Source: Clostridia bacterium (GTDB lineage Bacteria; Bacillota_A; Clostridia; Christensenellales; CAG-138). From it: 36,030 nt of DNA. The position numbers were made by a program, and so were the translations under genes. The DNA lies in contig JAFPXU010000130.1 in NCBI GenBank assembly GCA_017394605.1, positions 1-36,030 on the forward strand. Direction: 5' to 3'. The notes below the pieces were generated by a model that had not been told where the DNA came from, did not search any database, and worked only from the letters and a program-made list of their open reading frames with translations. Positions 26,922-35,296 of the stretch are shown piece after piece (the first letter of the stretch is position 1; every line of letters starts with the position of its first letter).

Positions 26922-28253
26922 TTATAAGCCGAACGGCAGTCTTCCGAATCTGCCTTTTTTCAACTTCCCGCCGCTGAACTGCTTCATCATCTTTCTCATG
27001 TTGGCGTACTGGTTCATGAGACGGTTCACATCCTGAACCGTAAGGCCGCAGCCCTGCGCGATCCGTTTGCGTCTCGAGGCGTTCAGTATGTCGGGATTTG
27101 CCCGCTCCGCCTTGGTCATGGACTGAATGATCGCCTGTGTATGGGAAAGCGCTTTCTCATCGATCGAGACATTGGCAAGCTGGTTCCCTCCTGGGATCAT
27201 CTTCAGAATGTCCTGCATGGATCCCATGTTTTTCATCTGCTCAAGTTGATCCAGAAAATCGTCCAGAGTAAAGGCGTCCTTTTTGATCTTCTGCGCCAGC
27301 TCGACGGACTTCTTCTGGTCAAAAGCCTGCTCCGCTTTCTCGATCAAAGACAGAACGTCGCCCATTCCGAGAATTCTTGACGCCATTCTGTCCGGATAAA
27401 AAGGCTCAAGATCCCCGATCTTTTCTCCGGTACTGACCAGCTTGATCGGCTTCCCCGTCACGGCTCTTACGGACAAAGCGGCGCCGCCTCTCGCGTCGCC
27501 GTCCAGCTTTGTCAGCACGATGCCGGACACGCCGATCCTGTTATTGAACGATTCCGCTACGTTGACGGCATCCTGTCCGGTCATGGCGTCCACAGCGAGA
27601 AGAACTTCCGCCGGATGAACAGCGTCCCGGATATCGGAAAGCTGCTGCATCATTTCCTCGTCGATATGGAGACGTCCGGCGGTGTCGATGATGACGACGT
27701 CAAGAAAATCCCTTCTTGCCCGCTCGATTGCCAGAGAAGCGGTCCCGACCGGATCTTCCATCCCGCGATCAAACACCGGGACTCCGACTTTATTGCCAAG
27801 GACTTTCAGCTGATCGATCGCGGCGGGACGGCACACGTCGCACGCGGCGAGCATGACTTTTTTATGATACTGTCTGTTCAGAAAATCAGCCAGCTTTGCG
27901 CAGAAGGTGGTTTTGCCTGCGCCCTGGAGTCCGCAAACAAGAATGACCGCAGGCGTAACGGAGCCGAAATTGATCCTGCTGTTGCTTTCCCCCATCAGCT
28001 TGGTCAGCTCGTCCCTGACGATCTTGATCACCTGCTGACCGGGAGTCAGACTTTCCAGAACGCTTTCGCCTACCGCGAGCCCCGTCGTACGCTTGATAAA
28101 ATCCTTGACAACGAGGAAGTTGACGTCCGCTTCCAGAAGCGCGAGCTTGATCTCCCGCATCGCGTCACGGACTTCTTTCTCGGAGAGCTTGCCGCGGTTT
28201 GTCAGATTCCTGAAAATGTTCTGCAGTTTTCCTGTAATTGTCTCAAATGCCAT
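26922..28253 (-). CDS. ffh: Signal recognition particle GTPase Ffh
   Basis: A 443-residue SRP54 protein that binds signal peptides on nascent chains and delivers ribosomes to FtsY. The N-domain covers about 1-90; the G-domain has GLQGAGKT (108-115), DTAGRLH and TKLDGDARGG; the Met-rich M-domain from about 300 contains MQDILKMIPGG and the RNA-binding SRRKRIAQGCG. The C-terminus is basic and Met-rich as expected. It starts 12 bases after ylxM, the standard Firmicute order. The SRP RNA gene was not seen in the window. Confidence 0.98.
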   Translation of the reverse strand: MAFETITGKLQNIFRNLTNRGKLSEKEVRDAMREIKLALLEADVNFLVVKDFIKRTTGLAVGESVLESLTPGQQVIKIVRDELTKLMGESNSRINFGSVTPAVILVCGLQGAGKTTFCAKLADFLNRQYHKKVMLAACDVCRPAAIDQLKVLGNKVGVPVFDRGMEDPVGTASLAIERARRDFLDVVIIDTAGRLHIDEEMMQQLSDIRDAVHPAEVLLAVDAMTGQDAVNVAESFNNRIGVSGIVLTKLDGDARGGAALSVRAVTGKPIKLVSTGEKIGDLEPFYPDRMASRILGMGDVLSLIEKAEQAFDQKKSVELAQKIKKDAFTLDDFLDQLEQMKNMGSMQDILKMIPGGNQLANVSIDEKALSHTQAIIQSMTKAERANPDILNASRRKRIAQGCGLTVQDVNRLMNQYANMRKMMKQFSGGKLKKGRFGRLPFGL

Positions 28254-28265
28254 AATGATTCGTTC

Positions 28266-28604
28266 TTATTCCAGTGCCTCGGTAATCCTTGCAACGGACC
28301 GGGTGATCTCCGCTTTCAGACTTCCGTCCGGCAACCGTTCCGCGCACTCCGCGATCCGGTCTGCTGCCGCCGAAACCGTCTTGTTCTTCTTTACAAGTCC
28401 AAGCACCGTTTCATAATGTCTCAGCGTTTTCTCGGCTTTATTCAGGCAGTCACGCACGCCCTGCCGTGAGATTCCCGTACGTTCGGATATCTCAAACAGT
28501 GAAAAATCTTCGTATACATACTGACAGGCTATTTCTCTCTGATGGTCTGTCAGAAGTCCCGCATATTGATCAAGCAGTTCGCTGAATTCAAATAGATCTT
28601 TCAT
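28266..28604 (-). CDS. ylxM: YlxM-family DNA-binding helix-turn-helix protein
   Basis: A 112-residue protein of the YlxM family. The segment LTDHQREIACQYVYEDFSLFEISERTGISRQGVRDCL is a sigma-region-4-like helix-turn-helix, followed by a helical tail. YlxM is encoded next to ffh in most Firmicutes and is often described as a putative SRP-pathway regulator; in streptococci it has been linked to SRP assembly. The ATG has no Shine-Dalgarno and immediately follows the T-run of a terminator hairpin, so its translation must be independent of one. The protein's binding target is unknown. Confidence 0.9.
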   Translation of the reverse strand: MKDLFEFSELLDQYAGLLTDHQREIACQYVYEDFSLFEISERTGISRQGVRDCLNKAEKTLRHYETVLGLVKKNKTVSAAADRIAECAERLPDGSLKAEITRSVARITEALE

Positions 28605-28638
28605 AAAAAAACGGTGTAAAGCAAAATCGCTTTACACC
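28605..28638 (-). terminator. Intrinsic terminator between ftsY and ylxM, overlapping the ylxM transcription start
   Basis: On the minus strand GGTGTAAAGC pairs perfectly with GCTTTACACC (ten base pairs) around loop GATTTT, then G and TTTTTTT, then the ylxM ATG. The hairpin lies downstream of a promoter (28641-28669) whose predicted start falls inside the first arm, so only transcripts from ftsY would contain the whole stem. Confidence 0.9.
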
Positions 28639-28640
28639 AT

Positions 28641-28669
28641 ATCTTATACACGGAATTATCGTATGTCAA
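28641..28669 (-). promoter_or_regulatory. ylxM-ffh promoter, start site inside the terminator arm
   Basis: On the minus strand TTGACA (28664-28669), 17 bases, then TAAGAT (28641-28646). The -35 is perfect and the -10 matches four or five of six, depending on register (TATAAG with 15 spacing is the alternative). Start of transcription is expected at 28633-28636, within the 5' arm of the terminator. Confidence 0.8.
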
Positions 28670-28678
28670 GCCTTTTTT

Positions 28679-29575
28679 TTAGAAAAGCGCCTTCGCGTAA
28701 TCTTCCGCCTCAAAACGCTGGAAATCCTCGATTCCCTCTCCCAGGCCGACAAACCGGACCGGGACGTGCGCGTCGTTGCTCAGCGATACGGCGATCCCGC
28801 CTTTTGCGGTTCCATCCAGCTTGGTGATGATCAGCCCGGAAACATTGATGATCTCAGAAAACGCGATGACCTGGGAAACGGCATTCTGACCTGTCGTGGC
28901 GTCCAGTGTCAGAAGGATCTCGCACGGAACGTCGGGAAGCCCTCTCGCGATGATCCTCTGTATTTTTGCAAGTTCGTTCATAAGGTTTGCTTTATTGTGC
29001 AGCCTGCCGGCGGTATCCACGATCAGAAGATCCATCTTCCTGGCCTGATACGCGCTGATCGCGTCGTAAACGACTGCTCCCGGATCGGCGCCCTCCCCGT
29101 GTTTTACGATCGGCACATCCGCTCTCTCCGCCCAGATCTGCAGCTGTTCAGACGCCGCCGCCCTGAATGTGTCGGCCGCGGCGATGATGGGACGCCTTCC
29201 CTCGTTCTTGTAAAGATGGGCAAGTTTCCCGACGGAGGTCGTTTTCCCGACGCCGTTTACGCCGACGACCAGAATGACCGCAGGTCCCGAGTCGGGGCCG
29301 AATGCGGAATCCGACCGGAGCATTTCGGAGACCCGTTCTGCCAGCGCGCTCCTCGCGTCGTCTCTTGAGCGGATCTTTTCGGTTTTGACCAGATCCCTCA
29401 GTTCCTTCAGAAGATTCTGGGTCGTCTGAACACCGACGTCCGCCAGGATCATGGATTCCTCCAGTTCCTCGTAAAACTCTTCATTGATCGCGTTTTCCGA
29501 TGAGAACAGAGAAGAAAACAGGTTGTTTCTTGTCTTTGTAAGCCCCTTTAGGAACGAAGCGAATTTTCCGCTCAT
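28679..29575 (-). CDS. ftsY: Signal recognition particle receptor FtsY
   Basis: A 298-residue SRP receptor GTPase that docks the Ffh-ribosome complex at the membrane. It consists almost only of the NG domain: the N-domain includes EEFYEELEESMILADVGV, and the G-domain has GVNGVGKT (105-112), AADTFRAAASEQL, DTAGRLHNK and TKLDGTAKGG. There is no long acidic A domain; the short N-terminal amphipathic stretch (FASFLKGLTKTRNNLF) may touch the membrane. The ATG overlaps the smc stop by four bases. Order rnc-smc-ftsY is conserved in Firmicutes. A terminator lies after the stop. Confidence 0.97.
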   Translation of the reverse strand: MSGKFASFLKGLTKTRNNLFSSLFSSENAINEEFYEELEESMILADVGVQTTQNLLKELRDLVKTEKIRSRDDARSALAERVSEMLRSDSAFGPDSGPAVILVVGVNGVGKTTSVGKLAHLYKNEGRRPIIAAADTFRAAASEQLQIWAERADVPIVKHGEGADPGAVVYDAISAYQARKMDLLIVDTAGRLHNKANLMNELAKIQRIIARGLPDVPCEILLTLDATTGQNAVSQVIAFSEIINVSGLIITKLDGTAKGGIAVSLSNDAHVPVRFVGLGEGIEDFQRFEAEDYAKALF

Positions 29576-32500
29576 GAAACTGCCTCCTCAAACTTTGCCG
29601 AAGCGATCTTGCTTACGCCGCGTTCCTCCATGGAAACGCCGTACAGGGTATCGCAAACCTCCATGCTGCCTTTTCTGTGCGTAATGATAATAAACTGTGT
29701 CACGGCAGCGTATTCCTTCAGGTACTCTCCGAACCTCGAAACGTTCGCCTCGTCGAGTGAGGATTCGATCTCATCAAGAACGCAGAACGCCGGAGATTTC
29801 AGTCTGAGAAGTGCGAACAGAAGTGCAATCGCCGTGAGTGCGCGCTCTCCGCCCGAGAGGAGCGACAGAAGCTGCAGTTTCTTTCCTGGCGGCTGGGCAA
29901 TAATATCGATATCACAGCCAAGCACGTCATTTTTATCGGAAAGAACCATCTCCGCGCTCCCGCCTCCGAACAGTTCCGTGAACACGGAGCTGAAGTTCGA
30001 CTGGATCTGGGAGAACTTCTCTCTGAATATCTTTTCCATCGTATCGGTAAGATCGTCGATGAGGACATTGAGATCCGTCTGCGCTTTTCTCAGATCGTCC
30101 CGCTGGGCCGACAGTTCCTTAAACCTGCCGTTTACGGTATTGTAATCCTCGATTGCGGAAATATTCACGTCACCGAATTCGCGGATCTGCGTCCTGATTT
30201 CCCCGATTCGCGATGCGGTCGCGCCCACGGGAATCGGATGTCTGAAAGGCTCGCAGTTGTCCAGCGTCAGCTCGTAATCGTTCCATATGCGGTCCTGCAT
30301 GTTCGCCATTTCGATCTCGATGCGGCTCGTGGCGAGTTCGAATCTGTGCCTGTTCTCGCTGAGTTCCTGCGCTTCGGTGAGAAGAGCCTCGCGCTTTGCC
30401 CTGAATTCCGAGAGATTCTCCGAAACCGACATGCGTTCGTTCTCTTTCGTCTGCTGCTGGTCCTTCCTGGAGGATACGTCACGCTGTTCCGTTTCGATCC
30501 TGGATTCAAGGTCTGCCAGTTCTTTCCCGTAAGCGTCAAGCGACCCGAGAAGATCCTTCTTCTGGCGTTCCAGTTCCGAAACATGCCGGGCGGCAGCTGC
30601 GAGTTCACCGCGGATCCGGTTCTTTTCCGCCGCGAGCGCGTCCTGTTCTTTCTGAAGAGACATCCTGCGGACCTTCATATCCGATATTCTCGCAAGCGTT
30701 TCCTCATGATACTTTCTCATCGAGGAAAGCTCTTCCTGCGCGGCGGCTACGTCTTCTCTGGAAGAAACGTTTCCCTCGTCGATCTTTCTCTGAATTTCCA
30801 GCGCTTTCTGCTTTGCTGTCTCGATATCGGAGAGATTCTCTTCCAGCTGCGCTTTTTCCTCGTCGAATCTGCCGATCTGGATCCCGTTATCGTCGATGTC
30901 GCGGAGTATGATATCCAGTTTTTCCGTGATCTTCGTCAGTTCGATCTCACGGTCGTGATGAATATCTCTCCGTTCCTCGATCAGCAGGTCCGCTTCGTTC
31001 TTCTCCTGCAGGACTTTCTCGCATCGCTCCGCCTTTTTTTCGGCTTCTTTCTTAGCCGCGGAAATCCTGTTGTCCAGTTCTTCTATCTCACGTCTTCTTC
31101 CGAGAAGCGTCGTATCTTTTCTCCGGATGCTTCCGCCGCTCATCGCGCCGGAATGGCTGATAATATCTCCATACAGCGTAGCGATCTGCAACCCGCCTGT
31201 CCCCTTTTTCTTCAGGGCGATACCCGTGGCGATATCTTTCACAAGAATCGTCCTTCCGAGCAGATACCTGATCGCCGGAGACACGGACGGATCATATTCC
31301 ACGAGGTCACTGGCAAGACCTATGCAGGAAGGATCGGAAAGAACGTCCCGCTCTTCCCTGTTCGGATCCTGCGGGTGAAGCATGGAAAGAGGAAGGAAAG
31401 TCGCCCTGCCGTATTCTTTTTCCCTCAGATAGTCGATCAGGAATCTCGCGTCTTCCGCGGAGGGCGTCACGATGTTCTGAAGGGCGGAACCCAGCGACAT
31501 GTTAATAGCATTCTCGTATTTTTTCGGAACACGGATCAGCTCTGCAACGACGCCGACGATGGATGTCCTGACCGTTTGATTCCGCTTCGAATCCTCAAGC
31601 AGATTCTTCACGGAAGAGTAATAGCCCTCATGCGATCTCTCCATCTCACGCAGCAGATGGACCCTTGACTCCAGTTTCCCCGTTTCCTGCAAAAGACCGG
31701 CGTGTTCATTCATCAGCCGGTTGTACTCCGCCTGAAGCGCTGCCTGTTTGTCAAACGCTTCCTTTAACAGACCGCGGTTCTCGAGAATCGCTTCATGAAT
31801 GCTGTTTTTTTCCGAATCCGCTTCCTGTTTTTCTTCTTCCAGATTCTGCCGTTTCAGAAGAAGTGATTCGCGTTCCGACCGGATCGAATCCAGTCTGTTG
31901 AAGATGGAATTCATCATCGTTTCAAATCTGGAAAGGCTGCTCTTCGAATCAGCCAGCTGATTCATGGCGTCGATGATCTCTTCCTTGATCCGGTTTACTT
32001 TTTCCTCGGCGTCAGCCAGATCCCTGTCCTGCTTCTCGATCTCCTCCTCGGCATTCCGTATTTCACGGTCCAGATCCTCGAACAGCTTCCTTTTTGCCTG
32101 GTCATCGTCTTCCGTCTGAAGCGATGCCTCCAGTTTGGACGCCTTTTCCTGAGAATTCGCGATCTCGGCTGTGATCCTGTCGATGTCGGTACGGACATGA
32201 AGAATCTTCTCCTTGACGAGATTGCTCTCACCGATATCCGACTCCAGCTTCGACAGCGCCGCCATCAGTTCATTCTGTTCGGCGGAAAGCGCTGCGTCGA
32301 GGCTCTGGCTGCGGTCCTCAAGCTGCGCGCAGTCTGCCTGAAGCTGCGCGTTCTGGACTTCGATCTCTCTTTCACGTGAAGCGATCTGCTCCAGTACGGA
32401 TCCGTTGTTCTTCAGGCGTTCCTTCGACCTGTCCATCTGATACAAAAACTGATTGATCTCAAGATCTTTCAGCTCATCCCGAAGTTTGAGATACTGTTTC

Positions 32501-33135
32501 GCGATTTCGCTCTGCTGTTCAAGAGGTCCGATCCTGCTCTCAAGCTCGGATATAATATCCTCGAGCCTGACCAGATTCTTCTCCGTGTTCTCCAGCTTTC
32601 TTGCGGCTTCTTCCTTGCGGACCCTGAACCGCATAACGCCTGCCGCCTCTTCGAGCGCGACACGGCGCTCATTCGACTTGTTGGACAGAATCTCGTCCAC
32701 CTTGCCCTGGCTGATGATCGAGTAGCCGTCCTTGCCGATTCCCGTGTCTCGGAAGAGTTCCTGAACATCCTTCAGTCTGCAGCTGTTATTATTGATGCAG
32801 TATTCGCTTTCTCCGCTTCGGTATAATCTCCGCGAAACGGCGACTTCCTGATACGGAACCGCAAGCGTTCCGTCGGAATTATCGAAAGAAAGGATCACTT
32901 CACAGTATCCCAGCGACTTCCGCTGTTGCGTGCCGCTGAATATGACATCCTCCATGCGGGTTCCGCGGAGAGCTTTGGCGCTCTGTTCTCCCAGAACCCA
33001 GCGGATCGCGTCGGCTATATTGCTCTTTCCCGATCCGTTCGGACCGATAACGGCGGTAATGCCCTCTCCAAAGCTGAGCTCTGTTTTTTTCGCGAAGGAT
33101 TTGAATCCCGCAAGTTCGAGTTTCGTTAATCGCAA
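29572..33135 (-). CDS. smc: Chromosome segregation/condensation ATPase SMC
   Basis: A 1187-residue SMC, the motor of the bacterial condensin complex. Walker A is GPNGSGKS (31-38) with the Q-loop region following; two long coiled coils (about 165-500 and 675-1020) flank the hinge at about 515-670, which ends with Gly-rich GAMSGGS. The C-terminal head has the signature LLSGGERAL (about 1088), Walker B FCVLDEIESSLDEAN, and a final His-containing IIITHRKGSME. The start is TTG with AGGAG seven bases upstream, only two bases after the rnc stop. scpA and scpB are not in the window. Complete and of typical length. Confidence 0.98.
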   Translation of the reverse strand: MRLTKLELAGFKSFAKKTELSFGEGITAVIGPNGSGKSNIADAIRWVLGEQSAKALRGTRMEDVIFSGTQQRKSLGYCEVILSFDNSDGTLAVPYQEVAVSRRLYRSGESEYCINNNSCRLKDVQELFRDTGIGKDGYSIISQGKVDEILSNKSNERRVALEEAAGVMRFRVRKEEAARKLENTEKNLVRLEDIISELESRIGPLEQQSEIAKQYLKLRDELKDLEINQFLYQMDRSKERLKNNGSVLEQIASREREIEVQNAQLQADCAQLEDRSQSLDAALSAEQNELMAALSKLESDIGESNLVKEKILHVRTDIDRITAEIANSQEKASKLEASLQTEDDDQAKRKLFEDLDREIRNAEEEIEKQDRDLADAEEKVNRIKEEIIDAMNQLADSKSSLSRFETMMNSIFNRLDSIRSERESLLLKRQNLEEEKQEADSEKNSIHEAILENRGLLKEAFDKQAALQAEYNRLMNEHAGLLQETGKLESRVHLLREMERSHEGYYSSVKNLLEDSKRNQTVRTSIVGVVAELIRVPKKYENAINMSLGSALQNIVTPSAEDARFLIDYLREKEYGRATFLPLSMLHPQDPNREERDVLSDPSCIGLASDLVEYDPSVSPAIRYLLGRTILVKDIATGIALKKKGTGGLQIATLYGDIISHSGAMSGGSIRRKDTTLLGRRREIEELDNRISAAKKEAEKKAERCEKVLQEKNEADLLIEERRDIHHDREIELTKITEKLDIILRDIDDNGIQIGRFDEEKAQLEENLSDIETAKQKALEIQRKIDEGNVSSREDVAAAQEELSSMRKYHEETLARISDMKVRRMSLQKEQDALAAEKNRIRGELAAAARHVSELERQKKDLLGSLDAYGKELADLESRIETEQRDVSSRKDQQQTKENERMSVSENLSEFRAKREALLTEAQELSENRHRFELATSRIEIEMANMQDRIWNDYELTLDNCEPFRHPIPVGATASRIGEIRTQIREFGDVNISAIEDYNTVNGRFKELSAQRDDLRKAQTDLNVLIDDLTDTMEKIFREKFSQIQSNFSSVFTELFGGGSAEMVLSDKNDVLGCDIDIIAQPPGKKLQLLSLLSGGERALTAIALLFALLRLKSPAFCVLDEIESSLDEANVSRFGEYLKEYAAVTQFIIITHRKGSMEVCDTLYGVSMEERGVSKIASAKFEEAVS

Positions 33136-33137
33136 TT

Positions 33138-33845
33138 TTACTCTCCTGTCTGCCTGCTCTGAAGCACACGCAGCGCGGTTTCTGCCGCTGCCCGTCCGGC
33201 CTCCTGCTTGCTCCTGCCCTGCCCTCTGCCTATTTCGGTTCCATCCAGAAGCAGAGCTTCTGTAAATATCTTGTCATGATCCGGCCCGGACTCTCCGGCA
33301 AGCTGGTACGTAATGGTTCCGAGATGACCTGCCTGAACAAACTCCTGCAGTTTTGTTTTGGAATCCTTATCCATGAGAGCCTGTTCGTCCCATTCGACCG
33401 AAGCAAGGATATTCTTCTTTATAAACGCGTCTGCGGCTTCATAACCGCCGTCCAGATAAATGGCGCCGATTACCGCCTCCATGGCGTCGGACAGCACGGA
33501 AGGTTTGCTCCTCCCCGCATTGATCTCTTCGCCATGACCGAGAATGATGTGATTCTGCAGCGAAAGGGATTTTGCGGCAGCGAATAATGATTTTTCGCAA
33601 ACGATAGATGCCCGCATTCTGGACATCTGGCCCTCTTTCAGGCGTTTCGGATCGTCAAACAGCACACGGCTGACGCTCAGTTCCAGCACAGCATCCCCGA
33701 GAAACTCCAGGCGTTCATTGTAATCCTGATTCCTTCCGTCTCCCAGAACGTACGAGGAATGCGTCAGCGCAGTGATCAACAGCCCCGGATCATGAAAGGT
33801 ATATCCTATGTCTGTCTCTATTCTTTTGATCTGTTTATCCGTCAT
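33138..33845 (-). CDS. rnc: Ribonuclease III
   Basis: A 235-residue RNase III that cleaves double-stranded RNA in rRNA and mRNA processing. The catalytic signature is NERLEFLGDAVLEL (43-56) with Glu47 and Asp51, and the second carboxylate pair lies in LSDAMEAVIGAIYLDGG. The double-stranded RNA-binding domain covers about 160-230 (DSKTKLQEFVQ through GRSKQEAGRAAAETAL). ATG is preceded by GAGGCG at a very short distance, and that site comes directly after the T-run of the acpP terminator. It is coupled to smc, whose TTG starts two bases after its stop. Confidence 0.97.
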   Translation of the reverse strand: MTDKQIKRIETDIGYTFHDPGLLITALTHSSYVLGDGRNQDYNERLEFLGDAVLELSVSRVLFDDPKRLKEGQMSRMRASIVCEKSLFAAAKSLSLQNHIILGHGEEINAGRSKPSVLSDAMEAVIGAIYLDGGYEAADAFIKKNILASVEWDEQALMDKDSKTKLQEFVQAGHLGTITYQLAGESGPDHDKIFTEALLLDGTEIGRGQGRSKQEAGRAAAETALRVLQSRQTGE

Positions 33846-33851
33846 CGCCTC

Positions 33852-33884
33852 AAAAAAAACACCCGCACCAAAAAAAGATGCGGG
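33852..33884 (-). terminator. Intrinsic terminator after acpP, abutting the rnc ribosome binding site
   Basis: On the minus strand CCCGCATC pairs with GGTGCGGG (one G-T) around a loop of seven T, then TG and eight T. GAGGCGATG, the rnc ribosome binding site and start, follows directly. It lies 21 bases after acpP. No clear promoter for rnc was found between the acpP stop and the hairpin. Confidence 0.85.
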
Positions 33885-33904
33885 GTTGCGTGTCCTCTTG
33901 ATAA

Positions 33905-34129
33905 TCAGTTCTTCTCGAGAAAAGCTACGATATCCCCGATCGTTTTCACATTCGGAAGATCGCCGTCCGGAATCTCAACATCGAATTCCTGCTCAAGATC
34001 CATAATCAGCTCAACGATGTCAAGCGAATCGGCTTTAAGATCGTCCACCAGCGCGCTGTCCATCGTAATGGAAGCGGGATCCAGATCCAGCTGGTTTGCA
34101 ACAATTTCTCTAACTTTATCGAAAACCAT
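33905..34129 (-). CDS. acpP: Acyl carrier protein
   Basis: A 74-residue acidic ACP carrying growing fatty acyl chains on phosphopantetheine. The attachment serine is Ser35 in [14 protein letters not shown], followed by the helix [14 protein letters not shown] lies eight bases before ATG. It has its own strong promoter in the plsX-acpP gap, with repeats that look like operators, and a terminator after it, so it can be a single-gene unit, as expected for a very abundant protein. The usual fabD and fabG neighbours are absent; rnc follows, an order common in many bacteria. Confidence 0.97.
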   Translation of the reverse strand: MVFDKVREIVANQLDLDPASITMDSALVDDLKADSLDIVELIMDLEQEFDVEIPDGDLPNVKTIGDIVAFLEKN

Positions 34130-34172
34130 TGTAAAAACCCCTTATATATATTAGTCGTAAAACAACGATGTA

Positions 34173-34201
34173 ATTTTATATGCGGTCACATCATTTGTCA
34201 A
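34173..34201 (-). promoter_or_regulatory. acpP promoter
   Basis: On the minus strand TTGACA (34196-34201), exactly 17 bases, then TAAAAT (34173-34178). Perfect -35 and five of six at -10. The leader is about 37 bases. The -35 lies inside the inverted repeat ATCATT-GACA-AATGAT, and a 10-base direct repeat ends beside the -10. Confidence 0.88.
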
Positions 34202-34218
34202 TGATTGCATGCGGTCAC
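34180..34218 (-). repeat. Direct repeats flanking an inverted repeat at the acpP promoter (operator candidate)
   Basis: GTGACCGCAT occurs twice on the minus strand, at 34209-34218 and 34180-34189, starting 29 bases apart. Between them lies the inverted repeat ATCATT-GACA-AATGAT, which includes the -35. The first copy directly follows the plsX stop and the second touches the -10. The arrangement resembles a regulated operator; the sequence does not match the FapR consensus I know. Confidence 0.6.
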
Positions 34219-35238
34219 TTACTCATTTTCCGGTTGCTGAGAGGCAAAATAGTCCGTGATTGTTCCGATCATGCCGCTGTTGATCAGCTTTTCCGCCTGA
34301 AGGATCGCGTTCATGAAAGCCTTGGCATTGGAGGAACCGTGCGCCTTGATTACGCCGCCGTTAACGCCGAGGAGTACCGCTCCTCCGACTTCGGAATAAT
34401 CCATCTTGTGCTTGAGCGCTCTGAACGCGGGCTTTGCCAGAAGCGCGCCGATTTTCGAGCGGAGCGAAGAATACAGCTCGTCCTTCAGCATTTTGAAGAG
34501 CGCCATCGCAGTTCCTTCGATTCCCTTCAGAAGAACGTTCCCGTCAAATCCGTCCGCTACTATGACGTCGTAATCGCCCGAAAGAACATCCCTTGCCTCG
34601 CAGTTTCCGCAGAACCGGACGGATTCGGAAGCTTCCAGAAGCAGATAGGCCTGCTTCGTCAGCTCGTTCCCTTTTGCTTTTTCCGCACCGTTATTCAGCA
34701 GGGCTACCCTCGGATCGGCGATATCCAGATTCGCCTTCGCGTACTCGGCGCCCATGATTCCGAACTGGTTCAGATATTCGGGTTTGCAGTCGGTATTGGC
34801 ACCGCTGTCCAGAAGCACGGCATATTTCCCCTGTACGGTCGGCAGGGCGGTAACGAGTGCAGGGCGCTTCACGCCTTTGATCCGTTTAATGATTAAAGTT
34901 GCCGCGGCGAGAAGCGCGCCGGTATTGCCTGCCGAAACCACACAGTCGGCATTTCCTGCCGCCACGGATTCGACCGCTTTTACAAGAGAGGAGTCCTTCT
35001 TCTTCCGAATCGCGGTCGTAGGCGCTTCTTCACAGTCGATCACTTCCGCCGTTTCAATATATCCGATACGGGAGGCTTCCGGTCCGGACAAAGCGGCAGA
35101 GGCGGCATTCAGCGCCTCTTTTGTGCCAAAAAGAAGAAACCGAACGGAGGGATCTGTCTTGCCCAAAGCAAGGCTCACGCCGGAGATAACAGCTTCCGGA
35201 GCGTGGTCTCCGCCCATTAAATCTACAGAAATCGTCAT
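34219..35238 (-). CDS. plsX: Phosphate acyltransferase PlsX
   Basis: A 339-residue PlsX, which converts acyl-ACP and phosphate to acyl-phosphate, the donor for PlsY in phosphatidic acid synthesis. The N-terminal ISVDLMGGDHAPEAV is the family signature, followed by VSAGNTGALLAAA and VLLDSGANTDCKPEYL; the C-terminal half includes VADGFDGNVLLKGIEG and SEVGGAVLLGVNG. I choose ATG 35238 because AAAGGA precedes it at the right distance; an ATG two codons earlier overlaps that site. It follows rpmF after a hairpin-containing gap of 86 bases. A FapR gene, often its neighbour in Bacillus, is not in the window. Confidence 0.96.
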   Translation of the reverse strand: MTISVDLMGGDHAPEAVISGVSLALGKTDPSVRFLLFGTKEALNAASAALSGPEASRIGYIETAEVIDCEEAPTTAIRKKKDSSLVKAVESVAAGNADCVVSAGNTGALLAAATLIIKRIKGVKRPALVTALPTVQGKYAVLLDSGANTDCKPEYLNQFGIMGAEYAKANLDIADPRVALLNNGAEKAKGNELTKQAYLLLEASESVRFCGNCEARDVLSGDYDVIVADGFDGNVLLKGIEGTAMALFKMLKDELYSSLRSKIGALLAKPAFRALKHKMDYSEVGGAVLLGVNGGVIKAHGSSNAKAFMNAILQAEKLINSGMIGTITDYFASQQPENE

Positions 35239-35275
35239 ATGCATCCTTTCCAGCAGTCGTTTTATGAATGAAACA

Positions 35276-35296
35276 GGACCTTCCGTAAGAAGGTCC
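35276..35296 (-). other. Strong hairpin between rpmF and plsX (possible weak terminator or processing site)
   Basis: On the minus strand GGACCTTC pairs perfectly with GAAGGTCC around TTACG; GAAA/TTTC can extend the stem after a small internal loop. It is followed by TGTTTCATTC, which is too poor in T for a firm intrinsic terminator. It could stabilise rpmF mRNA or attenuate plsX. Confidence 0.5.

Noticed and set aside
28605..28680. SRP RNA (ffs) gene in the ylxM leader
   Set aside because: The region is too short and lacks the SRP RNA apical GGAA-loop domain; it is explained by the promoter and terminator.
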